Positions 8,270 to 16,021 of a stretch of 64,000 bases of DNA are shown piece by piece. Source of the stretch: Gemmatimonas sp. (GTDB taxonomy: Bacteria; Gemmatimonadota; Gemmatimonadetes; Gemmatimonadales; Gemmatimonadaceae); contig NZ_JANPLK010000027.1 of the NCBI RefSeq assembly GCF_031426495.1, positions 1-64,000 of the forward strand, written 5' to 3'. Positions within the stretch are counted from its first letter, which is position 1; each line of letters opens with the position of its first letter. The position numbers were made by a program, and so were the translations under genes. The notes beneath the pieces are model-generated. The model had not been told where the DNA came from, did no database searches, and saw only the letters and a list, made by a program, of their open reading frames with translations.

Positions 8270-8342
8270 AGCGGGAGACGGGACTCGAACCCGCGACATC
8301 AAGCTTGGAAGGCTAGCGCTCTACCAACTGAGCTACTCCCGC
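8270..8342 (-). tRNA. tRNA-Gly(UCC)
   Basis: The minus strand folds as a 73-nt tRNA: acceptor GCGGGAG/CTCCCGC, D-arm GCTC/GAGC, anticodon loop CTTCCAA giving anticodon TCC, and T-loop TTCGAGT. The anticodon stem has a U-U mismatch (positions 28-42). The discriminator is U and CCA is not encoded. It is the last tRNA of the operon, and its 3' end faces the accessory block. Confidence 0.95.
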
Positions 8343-8384
8343 GTTCTTCGATGCTACCCGCTGGAATGACCGGCGGTCCTGCAG

Positions 8385-8467
8385 TGGTGAGGGAAGGATT
8401 CGAACCTTCGAAGGCTTGCGCCGACAGATTTACAGTCTGTTCTCGTTGGCCACTTGAGTACCTCACC
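8385..8467 (-). tRNA. tRNA-Tyr(GUA)
   Basis: An 83-nt minus-strand tRNA with acceptor GGTGAGG/CCTCACC, anticodon loop CTGTAAA (anticodon GTA) and the long class II variable arm expected for bacterial tRNA-Tyr. The T-loop is TTCGAAT and the discriminator is A. CCA is not encoded. It lies between tRNA-Thr and tRNA-Gly. Confidence 0.95.
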
Positions 8468-8517
8468 GAGGCTCTCTCCGACGCGCCATTGCGGGCGCGG
8501 CTGCCGAGCTTTGAAAG

Positions 8518-8590
8518 AGCTGACGGTCGGGATTGAACCGACGACCTGCTGATTACAAATCAGCTGCTCTACCAACTGAGCTACGTCAGC
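8518..8590 (-). tRNA. tRNA-Thr(UGU)
   Basis: A 73-nt minus-strand tRNA with acceptor GCTGACG/CGTCAGC, anticodon stem GCTGA/TCAGC and loop TTTGTAA giving anticodon TGT. The T-loop is TTCAATC and CCA is not encoded. It is the first gene of the three-tRNA operon, about 30 nt downstream of the predicted transcription start. Confidence 0.95.
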
Positions 8591-8626
8591 AGAACGGGCA
8601 AACGGCCCACTCCGGACAAGACGAGC

Positions 8627-8655
8627 AGGATAATCCGACGGGGCCCCGAATTCAA
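8627..8655 (-). promoter_or_regulatory. Sigma-70-type promoter of the tRNA operon
   Basis: On the minus strand, TTGAAT (8655-8650) is separated by exactly 17 bp from TATCCT (8632-8627). A GC-rich discriminator follows, as is common for stable-RNA promoters. It lies in the gap between cysS and tRNA-Thr, with the start site expected near 8620. Confidence 0.6.
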
Positions 8656-8683
8656 GCAGCCCCGCGCGGATACCCGATGGATT

Positions 8684-10090
8684 TTACCCCTTCCGCCAGC
8701 GCGTTCCCTCGGGGCCGTCCTCAATGAGGATGCCGCGGGCGGTCAGTTCGGCCCGCGCCGCATCGGCCGCCGCGAAATCCCGGCGCTCGCGGGCAGCCCG
8801 ACGGGCCCCCAACCGCTCCTCGACCCACGCGGCCAGCTCGGCGTCGATCTCCTGCTCGGGCACGAGGTCGAGCACGCTGTCCATGAGTCGGAAAGCGGCC
8901 CGGGCCCGCTCCAGCGCCGGCAGGTCGGTGCCTTGTTCGTCGAGCTCCTTGTTGGCTTCACTGATGAACGTGAACAGCGCGGCCAGCGCCTCGGGGGCGT
9001 TCAGGTCATCGAACAGCGCGTCCAGAAACGCCTTCTCGGCCTTCGTCGCGGCGTCGGCGAGCGCCGCGGTGCCCGACGTGGCTTCGGATAGCCGCAGCGC
9101 AAACGCGCCGATGCGGTTCACCGCCGCCCGCGACTGCTCGAGCGAGTCGTCGCCAAGGTTGAGCTGCTTGCGGTAGTGCGCGTTGAACACGAAATGGCGG
9201 TACACGGTGCCGCTGATCCCCTGATCGCGCATCTCGACGACGTTGGCGACGTTGCCCACTCGCTTGGCCATCTTGGCGCCGTCGGTGAGCAAAAACTCAC
9301 CGTGGCACCAGCAACGGGCGAACTGCTTGCCAGTGGCCGCTTCCGACTGCGCGATCTCGTCTTCGTGGTGCGGGAAGATGAGATCGATGCCGCCGGCATG
9401 GAGGTCGAAGGTTTCGCCGAGGTACTTCATGGCCATGGCGGAGCACTCGAGGTGCCAGCCGGGACGACCACGTCCCCACGGCGAATCCCAGGCGGCGCCG
9501 GTCGCTTCGTCTTCCGGTTTGGCCGCTTTCCAGAGCGCAAAGTCCTGCGCGTTTTCCTTGGCATACTCGTCTTGCGCGACGCGCGCGCCGGCGCGAATCT
9601 CGCGCTTGTCGAGCTGCGACAGTTTGCCGTAGTCCGGGAAGCGATCGATCGCGAAATACACGGAGCCGTCTTCGGCGATGTAGGCCACGTTGTTGGCCAC
9701 CAGACGTTCCACGAGCGCGATCATCTCGGGGATATGCTCGGTGGCCTTTGGATACCGCTCCGCATCTTCGATACGGAGATACCGACGGTCGCGATGAAAG
9801 AGCTCGGTGAAGGGCTCCGTCACTTCGAGAATGTTCGCGCCGGTGGCGGCCGCTTTCCGGATGATCTTGTCGTCGACGTCGGTCAGGTTCATGACCTGTT
9901 CGACCTGCCAGCCGGCCAGCCGAATGACACGCCGCAGCAGATCCTCGAAGAGGAACGTGCGGAAGTTGCCGAGGTGCGCCGGGTTGTAGACCGTCGGTCC
10001 ACACGTGTACATGCGCACCGTCTGTCCATCGGCAGGTGCGAACGGCTCGACGCGACGCGCGAGCGTGTTGTACAGGCGGAATTCTGGCAT
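8684..10090 (-). CDS. cysS: Cysteinyl-tRNA synthetase
   Basis: This class I synthetase charges tRNA-Cys with cysteine in the cytoplasm. The 468-residue product has the family N-terminus (RLYNTLARRVEPF), the zinc and active-site segment MYTCGPTVYNPAHLGNFR with a HIGH-like motif, and the KMSKS-like loop KMAKRVGN near residue 265. The length is normal for bacterial CysS. The ATG at 10090 matches the usual N-terminus. It lies upstream of the tRNA operon on the same strand but is probably separate, because a promoter sits between them. It is divergent from the secreted protein gene at 10224. Confidence 0.97.
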   Translation of the reverse strand: MPEFRLYNTLARRVEPFAPADGQTVRMYTCGPTVYNPAHLGNFRTFLFEDLLRRVIRLAGWQVEQVMNLTDVDDKIIRKAAATGANILEVTEPFTELFHRDRRYLRIEDAERYPKATEHIPEMIALVERLVANNVAYIAEDGSVYFAIDRFPDYGKLSQLDKREIRAGARVAQDEYAKENAQDFALWKAAKPEDEATGAAWDSPWGRGRPGWHLECSAMAMKYLGETFDLHAGGIDLIFPHHEDEIAQSEAATGKQFARCWCHGEFLLTDGAKMAKRVGNVANVVEMRDQGISGTVYRHFVFNAHYRKQLNLGDDSLEQSRAAVNRIGAFALRLSEATSGTAALADAATKAEKAFLDALFDDLNAPEALAALFTFISEANKELDEQGTDLPALERARAAFRLMDSVLDLVPEQEIDAELAAWVEERLGARRAARERRDFAAADAARAELTARGILIEDGPEGTRWRKG

Positions 10091-10223
10091 CGGCGTGAAG
10101 GAGGCGTGGTCCGGGCTGTCGTTCGGGATGTCGCTTCGGGATCTCCCGACGATTTCTTGCGTTCGTTGAATGTAGAAGGTAAGTCACCCATGTTGCCCCC
10201 CCACTTCCACCCGGACCGTCTCC

Positions 10224-10844
10224 ATGCAGCCTCGCCAGGATCGCCCGCGCGTGCTCTCGCGCGTTTCTACCGTTGTCGGCATCGGCGCCCTCGTGGCGGT
10301 CGCCATGGCGGCTCGCAGTCAGGGTGGCCAGCAGGCCACGCCGCCGTCGGCACCGGCATCGCAGCCCCCGGCCGCAGCGGCCAATGCCGCACCGGCCGTT
10401 GCCGACTCGACCATGCAGGACTCCACGCAGCGTGCCGACACCGCGGCGATGGCCGACTCGATGTTGGCCATGCCTGATAGCATGATGATGCAGCACACGG
10501 CCGCCGCCCCGGCCCCGCAGGCGTCGGGCACCTGGCCGGTTGACCCGGTGACGGGTCAGACGATCATCAACGGCGAGCCGGTGGTCGGTCGCGTGTTCAT
10601 CATGCAGAAGACGGATGGAACGGTGAAGCTGGGCACCTGGCAGGCCCAGTACGTCGGGGAGCCGCCCGCACCCGAGGCCGCGAACATCGGGACGTCGTAC
10701 ACGGTACCGGCGCCTGAACACACGCGCCGCATGCGCGGCATCATGATTCAGGCGACGCTCTGGGCGATGGATGGGAAGCGGTCGGCGCGTGAGCGTCACT
10801 ACTACCGCCCGCAGACCACGGGTGCAGCGCTCGGACAGCAGTAA
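10224..10844 (+). CDS. Ala/Pro-rich exported protein of unknown function
   Basis: The 206-residue product starts with a basic N-terminus and a hydrophobic segment (about residues 15-30, VVGIGALVAVAMAA) that looks like a signal or membrane anchor. A low-complexity Ala/Pro/Asp/Met stretch follows to about residue 105. A compact C-terminal region (ASGTWPVDPVTGQTIINGEP onward) is probably folded. I recognise no family. Its 3' end overlaps the convergent ABC-like gene by 104 bp, so one of the two ends may be misjudged, although both frames look coding in their cores. Confidence 0.65.
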   Translation: MQPRQDRPRVLSRVSTVVGIGALVAVAMAARSQGGQQATPPSAPASQPPAAAANAAPAVADSTMQDSTQRADTAAMADSMLAMPDSMMMQHTAAAPAPQASGTWPVDPVTGQTIINGEPVVGRVFIMQKTDGTVKLGTWQAQYVGEPPAPEAANIGTSYTVPAPEHTRRMRGIMIQATLWAMDGKRSARERHYYRPQTTGAALGQQ

Positions 10845-11532
10845 GTCGCTCGGACTTCGACTCTTGGCGGGGCGTCCTGACACTGTGCAGGCGCCCCGCT
10901 CGCAGTTCGAGCCGACGAATCGTGCGCGACGGCTCCACCGGGGGCTCCGACGCATACCACGCGGCCGGCTCGTGCGTTGATCGGACCATTGACGCGTGCG
11001 ACGCATGGCCGCGGCTGGCCGACAGCGGCGAGCAGGCAATCACGATGCCGTCTCGGCGCTCATGTGCTTCCCGGCCCCATCGCCGCCATGCGGCCGCTTC
11101 ACGCGGTGTCAGTGCACCGGCGCGTGACGCGCGCAGCAGGTACAACGTGCGTGACGCGTGAGAGGTCGACGGCACCTGCGCTTCCTGCCAGCCGCGCATG
11201 ATTTCGTGCACCGCATCCAGATGGAGCGCGGCACGACGTATGCGAAGTCCCGGCGCGGCATGGCGCACCGAACGCACGTAGCGATGGCGCCGTGAATGCT
11301 CGTGCCCCGCCAGTGCCGCGAGCAGCATGGATTGGCCCATCGCCTCAGGCGCCTGCAGTAGCAGCAGCTCGCCCGCGTGAATGCGCAGTGTGACGTCGTC
11401 GAGCACGCGCACACTGACGGCGCAGCGTCCGGGAATGCCGGCCGAGATTTCGGCGCGCGCGCGCGCCACCGAGAGCAGTCGTGGATTCATCATGGGCGAC
11501 ACGATGTGACCGTGCCGCCCATCGTGTGTCAC
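10741..11532 (-). CDS. Degenerate ABC-ATPase-like protein
   Basis: The first 80 residues resemble an ABC transporter ATPase: VRVLDDVTLRIHAGELLLLQ is followed by a Walker-A-like APEAMGQSMLLAALAG. The essential Lys and the Gly-Ser-Gly are replaced, so ATP hydrolysis is doubtful. No ABC signature or Walker B is evident later. Residues around 205-215 recall the terminal strand of an ABC domain. The start GTG at 11532 overlaps the upstream stop as GTGA, so translation is coupled to the DgcN-like gene. The tail runs antisense to the end of the gene at 10224. It may be a regulatory or decaying ATPase; its function is unknown. Confidence 0.6.
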   Translation of the reverse strand: MTHDGRHGHIVSPMMNPRLLSVARARAEISAGIPGRCAVSVRVLDDVTLRIHAGELLLLQAPEAMGQSMLLAALAGHEHSRRHRYVRSVRHAAPGLRIRRAALHLDAVHEIMRGWQEAQVPSTSHASRTLYLLRASRAGALTPREAAAWRRWGREAHERRDGIVIACSPLSASRGHASHASMVRSTHEPAAWYASEPPVEPSRTIRRLELRAGRLHSVRTPRQESKSERLTAVRALHPWSAGGSSDAHAPTASHPSPRASPES

Positions 11533-12620
11533 CCAATCGTTGCCGGCCGGGTCAAAACATTGCGTTCCGCCACGCGCTCCACGTGAAACGCGGAAATGGC
11601 TTCGGCGATCACGAGTGGTTCGTAGCGCACCGGATCGGTGGTGGGCAGGCCAGTCTCAGATCGCACGCGCTCGATCACGTTGCGTGCTTCGCGGTCGTCG
11701 AGATCGAACGTGTTGAGCGCAATCGCGATCACCGGCGATGGTCGAAGCGGTTCCATCGCCGATTCGTACAAGCGGATCATTTCACTGAGCGACGGGATCT
11801 GCACCCAGGGATTCCGGTGAATCGTAGTCCGTGATGGCTGCGCACAGAGCACCATGGCGTGTGGCAAGGCCCCATGCATGAGCCCGAGGGTGACACCGGA
11901 GTACGCGGGATGAATGAGCGATCCCTGCCCTTCCACCAACACGATATCCGCCCCATCTGCCGCCTCGATCGTGAGCGATTCGGCAGCCCCGGCGATGAAA
12001 TCGGCGACCACGGCATCCACCGCGATGCCGCGCCCTTCCACCAGAATCCCGGTCTGTCCCGTCGCTGCGAAATTCACGCGATGGCCGAGTTGCCGTACGG
12101 ACGATTGCACTTGGAGCTGCGCCGTCATCTTCCCGATGTTGCAGTCGGTTCCAACCGTGAGCACGATCGTCGCCTCGAGATCGCGAACGCGTCCTGACGC
12201 CACGTCGAGCCCCGACGGCGTCCGCCGCAGGTCGCGAATGGTCGCGCCGGAAGCGGCGGCCAGTGCACCGAACTCCCGGTCGTCACCAAGCATGGTGTGC
12301 AGGCCGCTCCAGACATCGAGACCGGCGCGCAGTGCGTCGCACACGATGGAGCGCCACGCATCAGGAAACTGCCCGCCCGCCGGTGCGATACCGATCAGCA
12401 ACGCCGTAGGCTTGTGCGTCATGCCCTCCGCGAGCGTGGCAACGACGGGAATGTTGCCGCCAAAACCGAGCACATCCTGCGCCCTGCGGCCGGCGGTCCC
12501 ACTGTCGAGAACAGCCGCTACCTCATCCGGCACATACCGGATGCAAGCGTTGGCCGTCTTGGAGCTGAGCGGGCCGAAGCTACCTTCGGCGAGGATCAGA
12601 AAGCGACGCGACAGAGCCAT
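11529..12620 (-). CDS. DUF1611 family protein, DgcN-like
   Basis: The 363-residue protein fits the DUF1611 family. Its C-terminal half has a P-loop-like segment VGTDCNIGKMT near residue 157, then VLVEGQGSLIHPAYSG and ALPHAMVLCAQPSR. DgcN, a member of this family, takes part in D-glutamate/N-acetyl-D-glutamate metabolism, usually beside a dipeptide epimerase (DgcA). Here no epimerase follows; the partner is the degenerate ABC-like gene with a GTGA overlap. The ATG at 12620 gives a standard N-terminus (RRFLILAEGSFG). The family call is good; the substrate is uncertain. Confidence 0.8.
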   Translation of the reverse strand: MALSRRFLILAEGSFGPLSSKTANACIRYVPDEVAAVLDSGTAGRRAQDVLGFGGNIPVVATLAEGMTHKPTALLIGIAPAGGQFPDAWRSIVCDALRAGLDVWSGLHTMLGDDREFGALAAASGATIRDLRRTPSGLDVASGRVRDLEATIVLTVGTDCNIGKMTAQLQVQSSVRQLGHRVNFAATGQTGILVEGRGIAVDAVVADFIAGAAESLTIEAADGADIVLVEGQGSLIHPAYSGVTLGLMHGALPHAMVLCAQPSRTTIHRNPWVQIPSLSEMIRLYESAMEPLRPSPVIAIALNTFDLDDREARNVIERVRSETGLPTTDPVRYEPLVIAEAISAFHVERVAERNVLTRPATIG

Positions 12621-12644
12621 GATGCGGAGGGGCGAATACGCCGA

Positions 12645-12672
12645 CGGCGGCCCTTGGAAGGGAGCCGCCGTT
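12645..12672. other. Hairpin between pspA and the DgcN-like gene
   Basis: ACGGCGGC (12645-12652) pairs with GCCGCCGT (12665-12672), and the loop itself contains CCTT/AAGG. There is no T-tract on either side. It sits in the 103-bp gap after pspA and could attenuate or end that transcript. Confidence 0.4.
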
Positions 12673-12723
12673 GGCGACCGGAAGGGATTCCGGAAATCTA
12701 CAGCTGAGTCGCGACCCCGTGAA

Positions 12724-13653
12724 TCACGATCTCGGCTGAATACCGCCGAGCCGTTCGATTTCCGCGATCAACTCCGCTTCACCCGTTTTGGCCTGTTCGG
12801 CGGCAGCCGCCGCCGCAGCTTGGGCGGCAGCGGCTTGCGCGGCCGCCGCCGCAGCAGCGGCGGCGGTCGCGGCGGCGTCGGGTCCGGCAGCCAACTGAGC
12901 CGGCGCGGCGGCGGACGCCGCCTCGGTGGCTCCCGCGGCCAGCTGACGCGAGGCGGCCGGCGCACCGGCACCCAGCATGCCCATGCGCTGCTTGAGCTGC
13001 AGCAACTGCTGATCGGCGTTTACGCCGCCCGACGCCCGCTCGAGCTGCTTGAACTCGCCGGCCAGACGATCGCCGCTGAACTCCTCGTCGATCTCCTGCG
13101 CCGCCTGCAGCTGCCGTTCGTTGGCCGTGATCTTCTCTTCCATGCGATTGAACGCATCGAAGGCCGAATTGTCGGAAAGACCGGACATCGTTTGCGAGAT
13201 GCGCGCCTGCGCCTCGGCCCGACGCTGACGGGCGAGCAGCAGATTCTTCTTGCGCTTCGCTTCTTCGATCTTGTCGTTCAGGTCACGGAGGGACTGCTTG
13301 AGCTTCTCCGTTTCCATGCGGTGCGTCTCCCACGTGCTGGCGAGCTGCTGGCCGTGCTCGAGATGCTCCTGCCCGCGAAGCAGCGCCTGCTTCGCCAGGT
13401 CGTCGCGTCCCTCCTGCACGGCGAGCATGGCGCGACGCTCCCATTCATCGGCCAGCTTGAATTCCGCATCGGCCTGATCCTTCAGGCGCTTCTCATCGGC
13501 GATGGACGCGGCAACCTGCTGCTTGGCCTTGGCCAGCTGGTTACGCATGTCGACGATGATCTGATTGAGCATCTTCTCGGGGTTTTCCGCCGAGGAAATG
13601 AGCTCATTCAGATTCGACTTGATGAGAGTCGAGAGACGGTCGAAGATACCCAT
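12724..13653 (-). CDS. pspA: PspA/IM30 membrane-stress protein with Ala-rich tail
   Basis: PspA/Vipp1 proteins bind the inner membrane as ESCRT-III-like coiled-coil polymers and preserve membrane integrity. Residues 1-225 are a typical PspA: an amphipathic N-terminus (MGIFDRLSTLIKSNLNEL), AENPEKMLNQ, and long charged heptads. Residues about 231-291 are an unusual, nearly pure Ala/Gln/Pro stretch, followed by a short helical end (ELIAEIERLGGIQ). The usual length is 220-230 residues, so this protein (309) carries an added tail. It lies 3 bp behind the YbjN/CesT-like gene on the same strand, which suggests one transcript and a functional pair. Confidence 0.93.
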   Translation of the reverse strand: MGIFDRLSTLIKSNLNELISSAENPEKMLNQIIVDMRNQLAKAKQQVAASIADEKRLKDQADAEFKLADEWERRAMLAVQEGRDDLAKQALLRGQEHLEHGQQLASTWETHRMETEKLKQSLRDLNDKIEEAKRKKNLLLARQRRAEAQARISQTMSGLSDNSAFDAFNRMEEKITANERQLQAAQEIDEEFSGDRLAGEFKQLERASGGVNADQQLLQLKQRMGMLGAGAPAASRQLAAGATEAASAAAPAQLAAGPDAAATAAAAAAAAAQAAAAQAAAAAAAEQAKTGEAELIAEIERLGGIQPRS

Positions 13654-13656
13654 GGT

Positions 13657-14061
13657 TCAGCGAGCCTCGCGGAAGGCGGCCAGCTCACGAAGATGTGATG
13701 TGAGCGAAAGAGTCATGCTCTCGTACGACGCGAGGAATTCCTCGAAATCGAGATGCGCGAGTTCGAGAGCCTCGGTGAGCACGACGTTGTCCTGATCGAT
13801 GCCGTAGGAGCCGTGCAGCAAGTCGCTGGCATTGAGCTCGAGCAGGCGCCGGTTGAGCGCTGCCTGATCGGCGGCCTCCGCCGGGAGTGGCATCACCTTC
13901 ACCCGGAGCAACACCACGGGCGGATTGTGCGTGACCACCACATCGAATTCCAGCGCGCCGCTGGGGCGCACGAGCCATAACCCCGGCTCCAGTTCCTGAT
14001 GGGAGGCGCCGTCTGCACTCAGTCGATCGAGGAATGCCTCGATATCTTCTCGCGTGACCAT
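13657..14061 (-). CDS. YbjN/CesT-like small protein, PspA partner
   Basis: The 134-residue acidic protein has the alternating strand/helix pattern of the YbjN/CesT chaperone fold: GLWLVRPSGALEFDVVVTH, VVLLRVKVMPLP, LNRRLLELNASDLLHGSYGID, and a final helix. Proteins of this fold often act as chaperones or adaptors. It starts with ATG at 14061 and is followed after 3 bp by pspA, so co-expression is very likely. The fold call rests on pattern and is moderate; a role in controlling PspA assembly is inferred from position. Confidence 0.7.
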   Translation of the reverse strand: MVTREDIEAFLDRLSADGASHQELEPGLWLVRPSGALEFDVVVTHNPPVVLLRVKVMPLPAEAADQAALNRRLLELNASDLLHGSYGIDQDNVVLTEALELAHLDFEEFLASYESMTLSLTSHLRELAAFREAR

Positions 14062-14196
14062 GTTCGATTCCTTGAGGTTCGGATATCGGTCTGTACGGCG
14101 GTGCCCGCCAAATCGTTTCGTCGGGTGTGTCGAATTGTACCGCCGAAGTATGGCCGTCGCATCATCTGAACGGCAGACCGGACGTCGGCGAATGGC

Positions 14197-15144
14197 TCAG
14201 GGACAGCGTCCGCGATAGAGCTTGGCGCCGCGTCCCTCGTTCACGAGCATGAGCCGGCCATCGGTAAGCCAGGTGATGCCCTCGGCATTCCGCTCGCCCG
14301 GTGGAACGGCGCAGCGGGCCACCTGAGCACCCGGTCGACCGGTCACCGGGTCGGCGTCGAACACGTACACCGAGCCGTACGTGAGAATCGCGACCAGACG
14401 GCGACCATTAGGCATGACGCCAGAAAGCGAGGCGTCGGTGACCCAATCGCGCGACACCGACGTGCCCGGCACGATCGGCAGCGAATCCATCAGGTGAGCC
14501 GTCGCGATGGCCTTTCCTGACCACGCCGCGGCCGACACGCGGTACAGCTGCGACGGGCGCAAGCCCCCGCTGTCGTCGGCATTCGGGCGCTTGGTGGCGA
14601 ACCAGATGCTGGTATCAGGCGCGACCCACATCGCTTCGACATCGCGCGCGCCACCGGGATACACGATGCGCAGTGACGCAGGGGATTCGGTTTCGCTCGC
14701 GCTCGTGACCGGCACGGAAACGCGCCATACGCGCACCTCGGCACGCGCAGCATAGTTGTCACCCACGTCACCGATATACACACATGATCCGCTGGCGCAC
14801 GGACCGATGGCGATCGCTTCCCAGTCGGTATTGTCGGCGCCGCGCACGCGCACAGTGCCCAACGGCACGCCCGCCGAATCATACGCGTACAGTGTGGCCG
14901 CGTTGCCGCGGTCATTCTGCGACCAGAACACACCCGGCTCGGTGACACTCGCCACGACGCCAGACGCTTCCGTGAGTCGTGCGTCGCCCAACATGCCCGT
15001 GCGCACCAGATCGCGGAGCGACGGCTCTCCCGGCACGGTCCAGCGGTCGCGCTTCGGCTTCTCCGCACTACTGTCGCCCTTGCCACTCGAGCACGCCGAC
15101 AGCAGCGAGAGCACGAGCAGCAGCGCACGCGCTCGCTCAGGCAC
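14197..15144 (-). CDS. Lipoprotein, probable beta-propeller, unknown function
   Basis: The 315-residue product starts with a lipoprotein signal: basic PERAR, hydrophobic ALLLVLSLL and lipobox LSAC. Later repeats with WSQNDRG, ATLYAYDSAG, VYIGDVGDNYAARAEVRVWRV and GITWLTDGRLMLVNEG suggest a beta-propeller sensing or binding domain on the periplasmic face. I chose GTG at 15144 because it gives a complete signal peptide and overlaps the end of sdaAA by eight bases. The longer frame to 15534 is antisense noise. Coupling to the serine dehydratase genes may be only transcriptional. Confidence 0.75.
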   Translation of the reverse strand: MPERARALLLVLSLLSACSSGKGDSSAEKPKRDRWTVPGEPSLRDLVRTGMLGDARLTEASGVVASVTEPGVFWSQNDRGNAATLYAYDSAGVPLGTVRVRGADNTDWEAIAIGPCASGSCVYIGDVGDNYAARAEVRVWRVSVPVTSASETESPASLRIVYPGGARDVEAMWVAPDTSIWFATKRPNADDSGGLRPSQLYRVSAAAWSGKAIATAHLMDSLPIVPGTSVSRDWVTDASLSGVMPNGRRLVAILTYGSVYVFDADPVTGRPGAQVARCAVPPGERNAEGITWLTDGRLMLVNEGRGAKLYRGRCP

Positions 15145-16021
15145 CGGCGCGCTTGATCTCGTACAGACGTTCTTTCGCCAAGCGACGACCGGTTGGCGTC
15201 GCGGCGAGTCCGCCGCCGGCGGTTTCGCGGTAGCGCACATCCATGTTCGCGCCGATTTCGCCCATCGTGTCAATGACTTCGTCAGCCGGAATGGCGAACT
15301 CGATGCCAGCCATGGCCATTTCGATGGCCGCCATCGCAATCGCCGCACCCGTCGCGTTGCGGAACACGCACGGCAGTTCCACGAGTCCGCCGAGCGGGTC
15401 ACATACCAAACCAAGCGTGCCCTGCTGCGCGAGGGCGGTGGCGTGTCCGACCTGTCGCGGCGAACCACCCAGCATCTCCACGGCTGCTCCTGCAGCCATG
15501 CCCGCCGCAGCACCCGTCTCGGCCTGACAACCACCTTCGGCGCCGGACAGCGAGGCGCGTTCGGCCACGACGGCGCCGATCAGTCCGGCGGTCGCCAGCG
15601 CATCGATGACGCGTTCGTCGTCGATGCCACGCGCCTTCGCGATGCCGGTGAGCACCGCCGGCAGAACACCGGCACCACCGGCAGTGGGTGCCGCGACAAT
15701 CACACCCATCGCGGCGTTCACTTCCTGCACCGCAATGGCGCGCGCGAGCACGTCGCGGAACGGGGTGTTGGCCAGGGGACCATCGGGACCGGTGCGCAGC
15801 TTGGCGGCATCACCACCGACCAGCCCCGAGGACGACTTGAGATCACCGATCATGCCGCGGTCGACCGCTTCGCGCATCACCACCAGCGCGCGCCGCAGCG
15901 CATCGCGGATGCTCTCCACCGTGCGCCCTTGATCTTTCGCTTCCGCCTCGAGGGCGACCTGCGAGAGCGTGACCCCGCGCGCCTCTGCGTCACGAATGGC
16001 ATCAGCCAGTGCTCGATACAT
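15137..16021 (-). CDS. sdaAA: L-serine dehydratase, iron-sulfur-dependent, alpha subunit
   Basis: With the beta subunit it deaminates L-serine to pyruvate and ammonia using a [4Fe-4S] cluster. The 294-residue product shows family motifs: SSSGLVGGDAAK, APTAGGAGVLP, SGAEGGCQAETG and LGLVCDPLGGLVELPC, where the cluster cysteines lie. I chose ATG at 16021, whose codon overlaps the beta-subunit stop as ATGA; the upstream M at 16054 would overlap it further. Together with sdaAB this is the two-subunit arrangement, not the single-chain E. coli type. Confidence 0.95.
   Translation of the reverse strand: MYRALADAIRDAEARGVTLSQVALEAEAKDQGRTVESIRDALRRALVVMREAVDRGMIGDLKSSSGLVGGDAAKLRTGPDGPLANTPFRDVLARAIAVQEVNAAMGVIVAAPTAGGAGVLPAVLTGIAKARGIDDERVIDALATAGLIGAVVAERASLSGAEGGCQAETGAAAGMAAGAAVEMLGGSPRQVGHATALAQQGTLGLVCDPLGGLVELPCVFRNATGAAIAMAAIEMAMAGIEFAIPADEVIDTMGEIGANMDVRYRETAGGGLAATPTGRRLAKERLYEIKRAGA

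Noticed and set aside
9176..10477. 433-residue plus-strand open frame across the cysS promoter
   Set aside because: It covers cysS antisense and runs into the 10224 gene in another frame; the protein has no domain logic.
12780..12960. Repeated GCC/GGC triplets that looked like a short tandem-repeat array
   Set aside because: They encode the Ala-rich tail of PspA; there are no spacers and no regular unit, so it is not CRISPR or a minisatellite of note.
15144..15534. N-terminal extension of the lipoprotein gene at 14197
   Set aside because: The added residues come from the antisense frame of sdaAA; the real start is the GTG at 15144, which gives a clean signal peptide.
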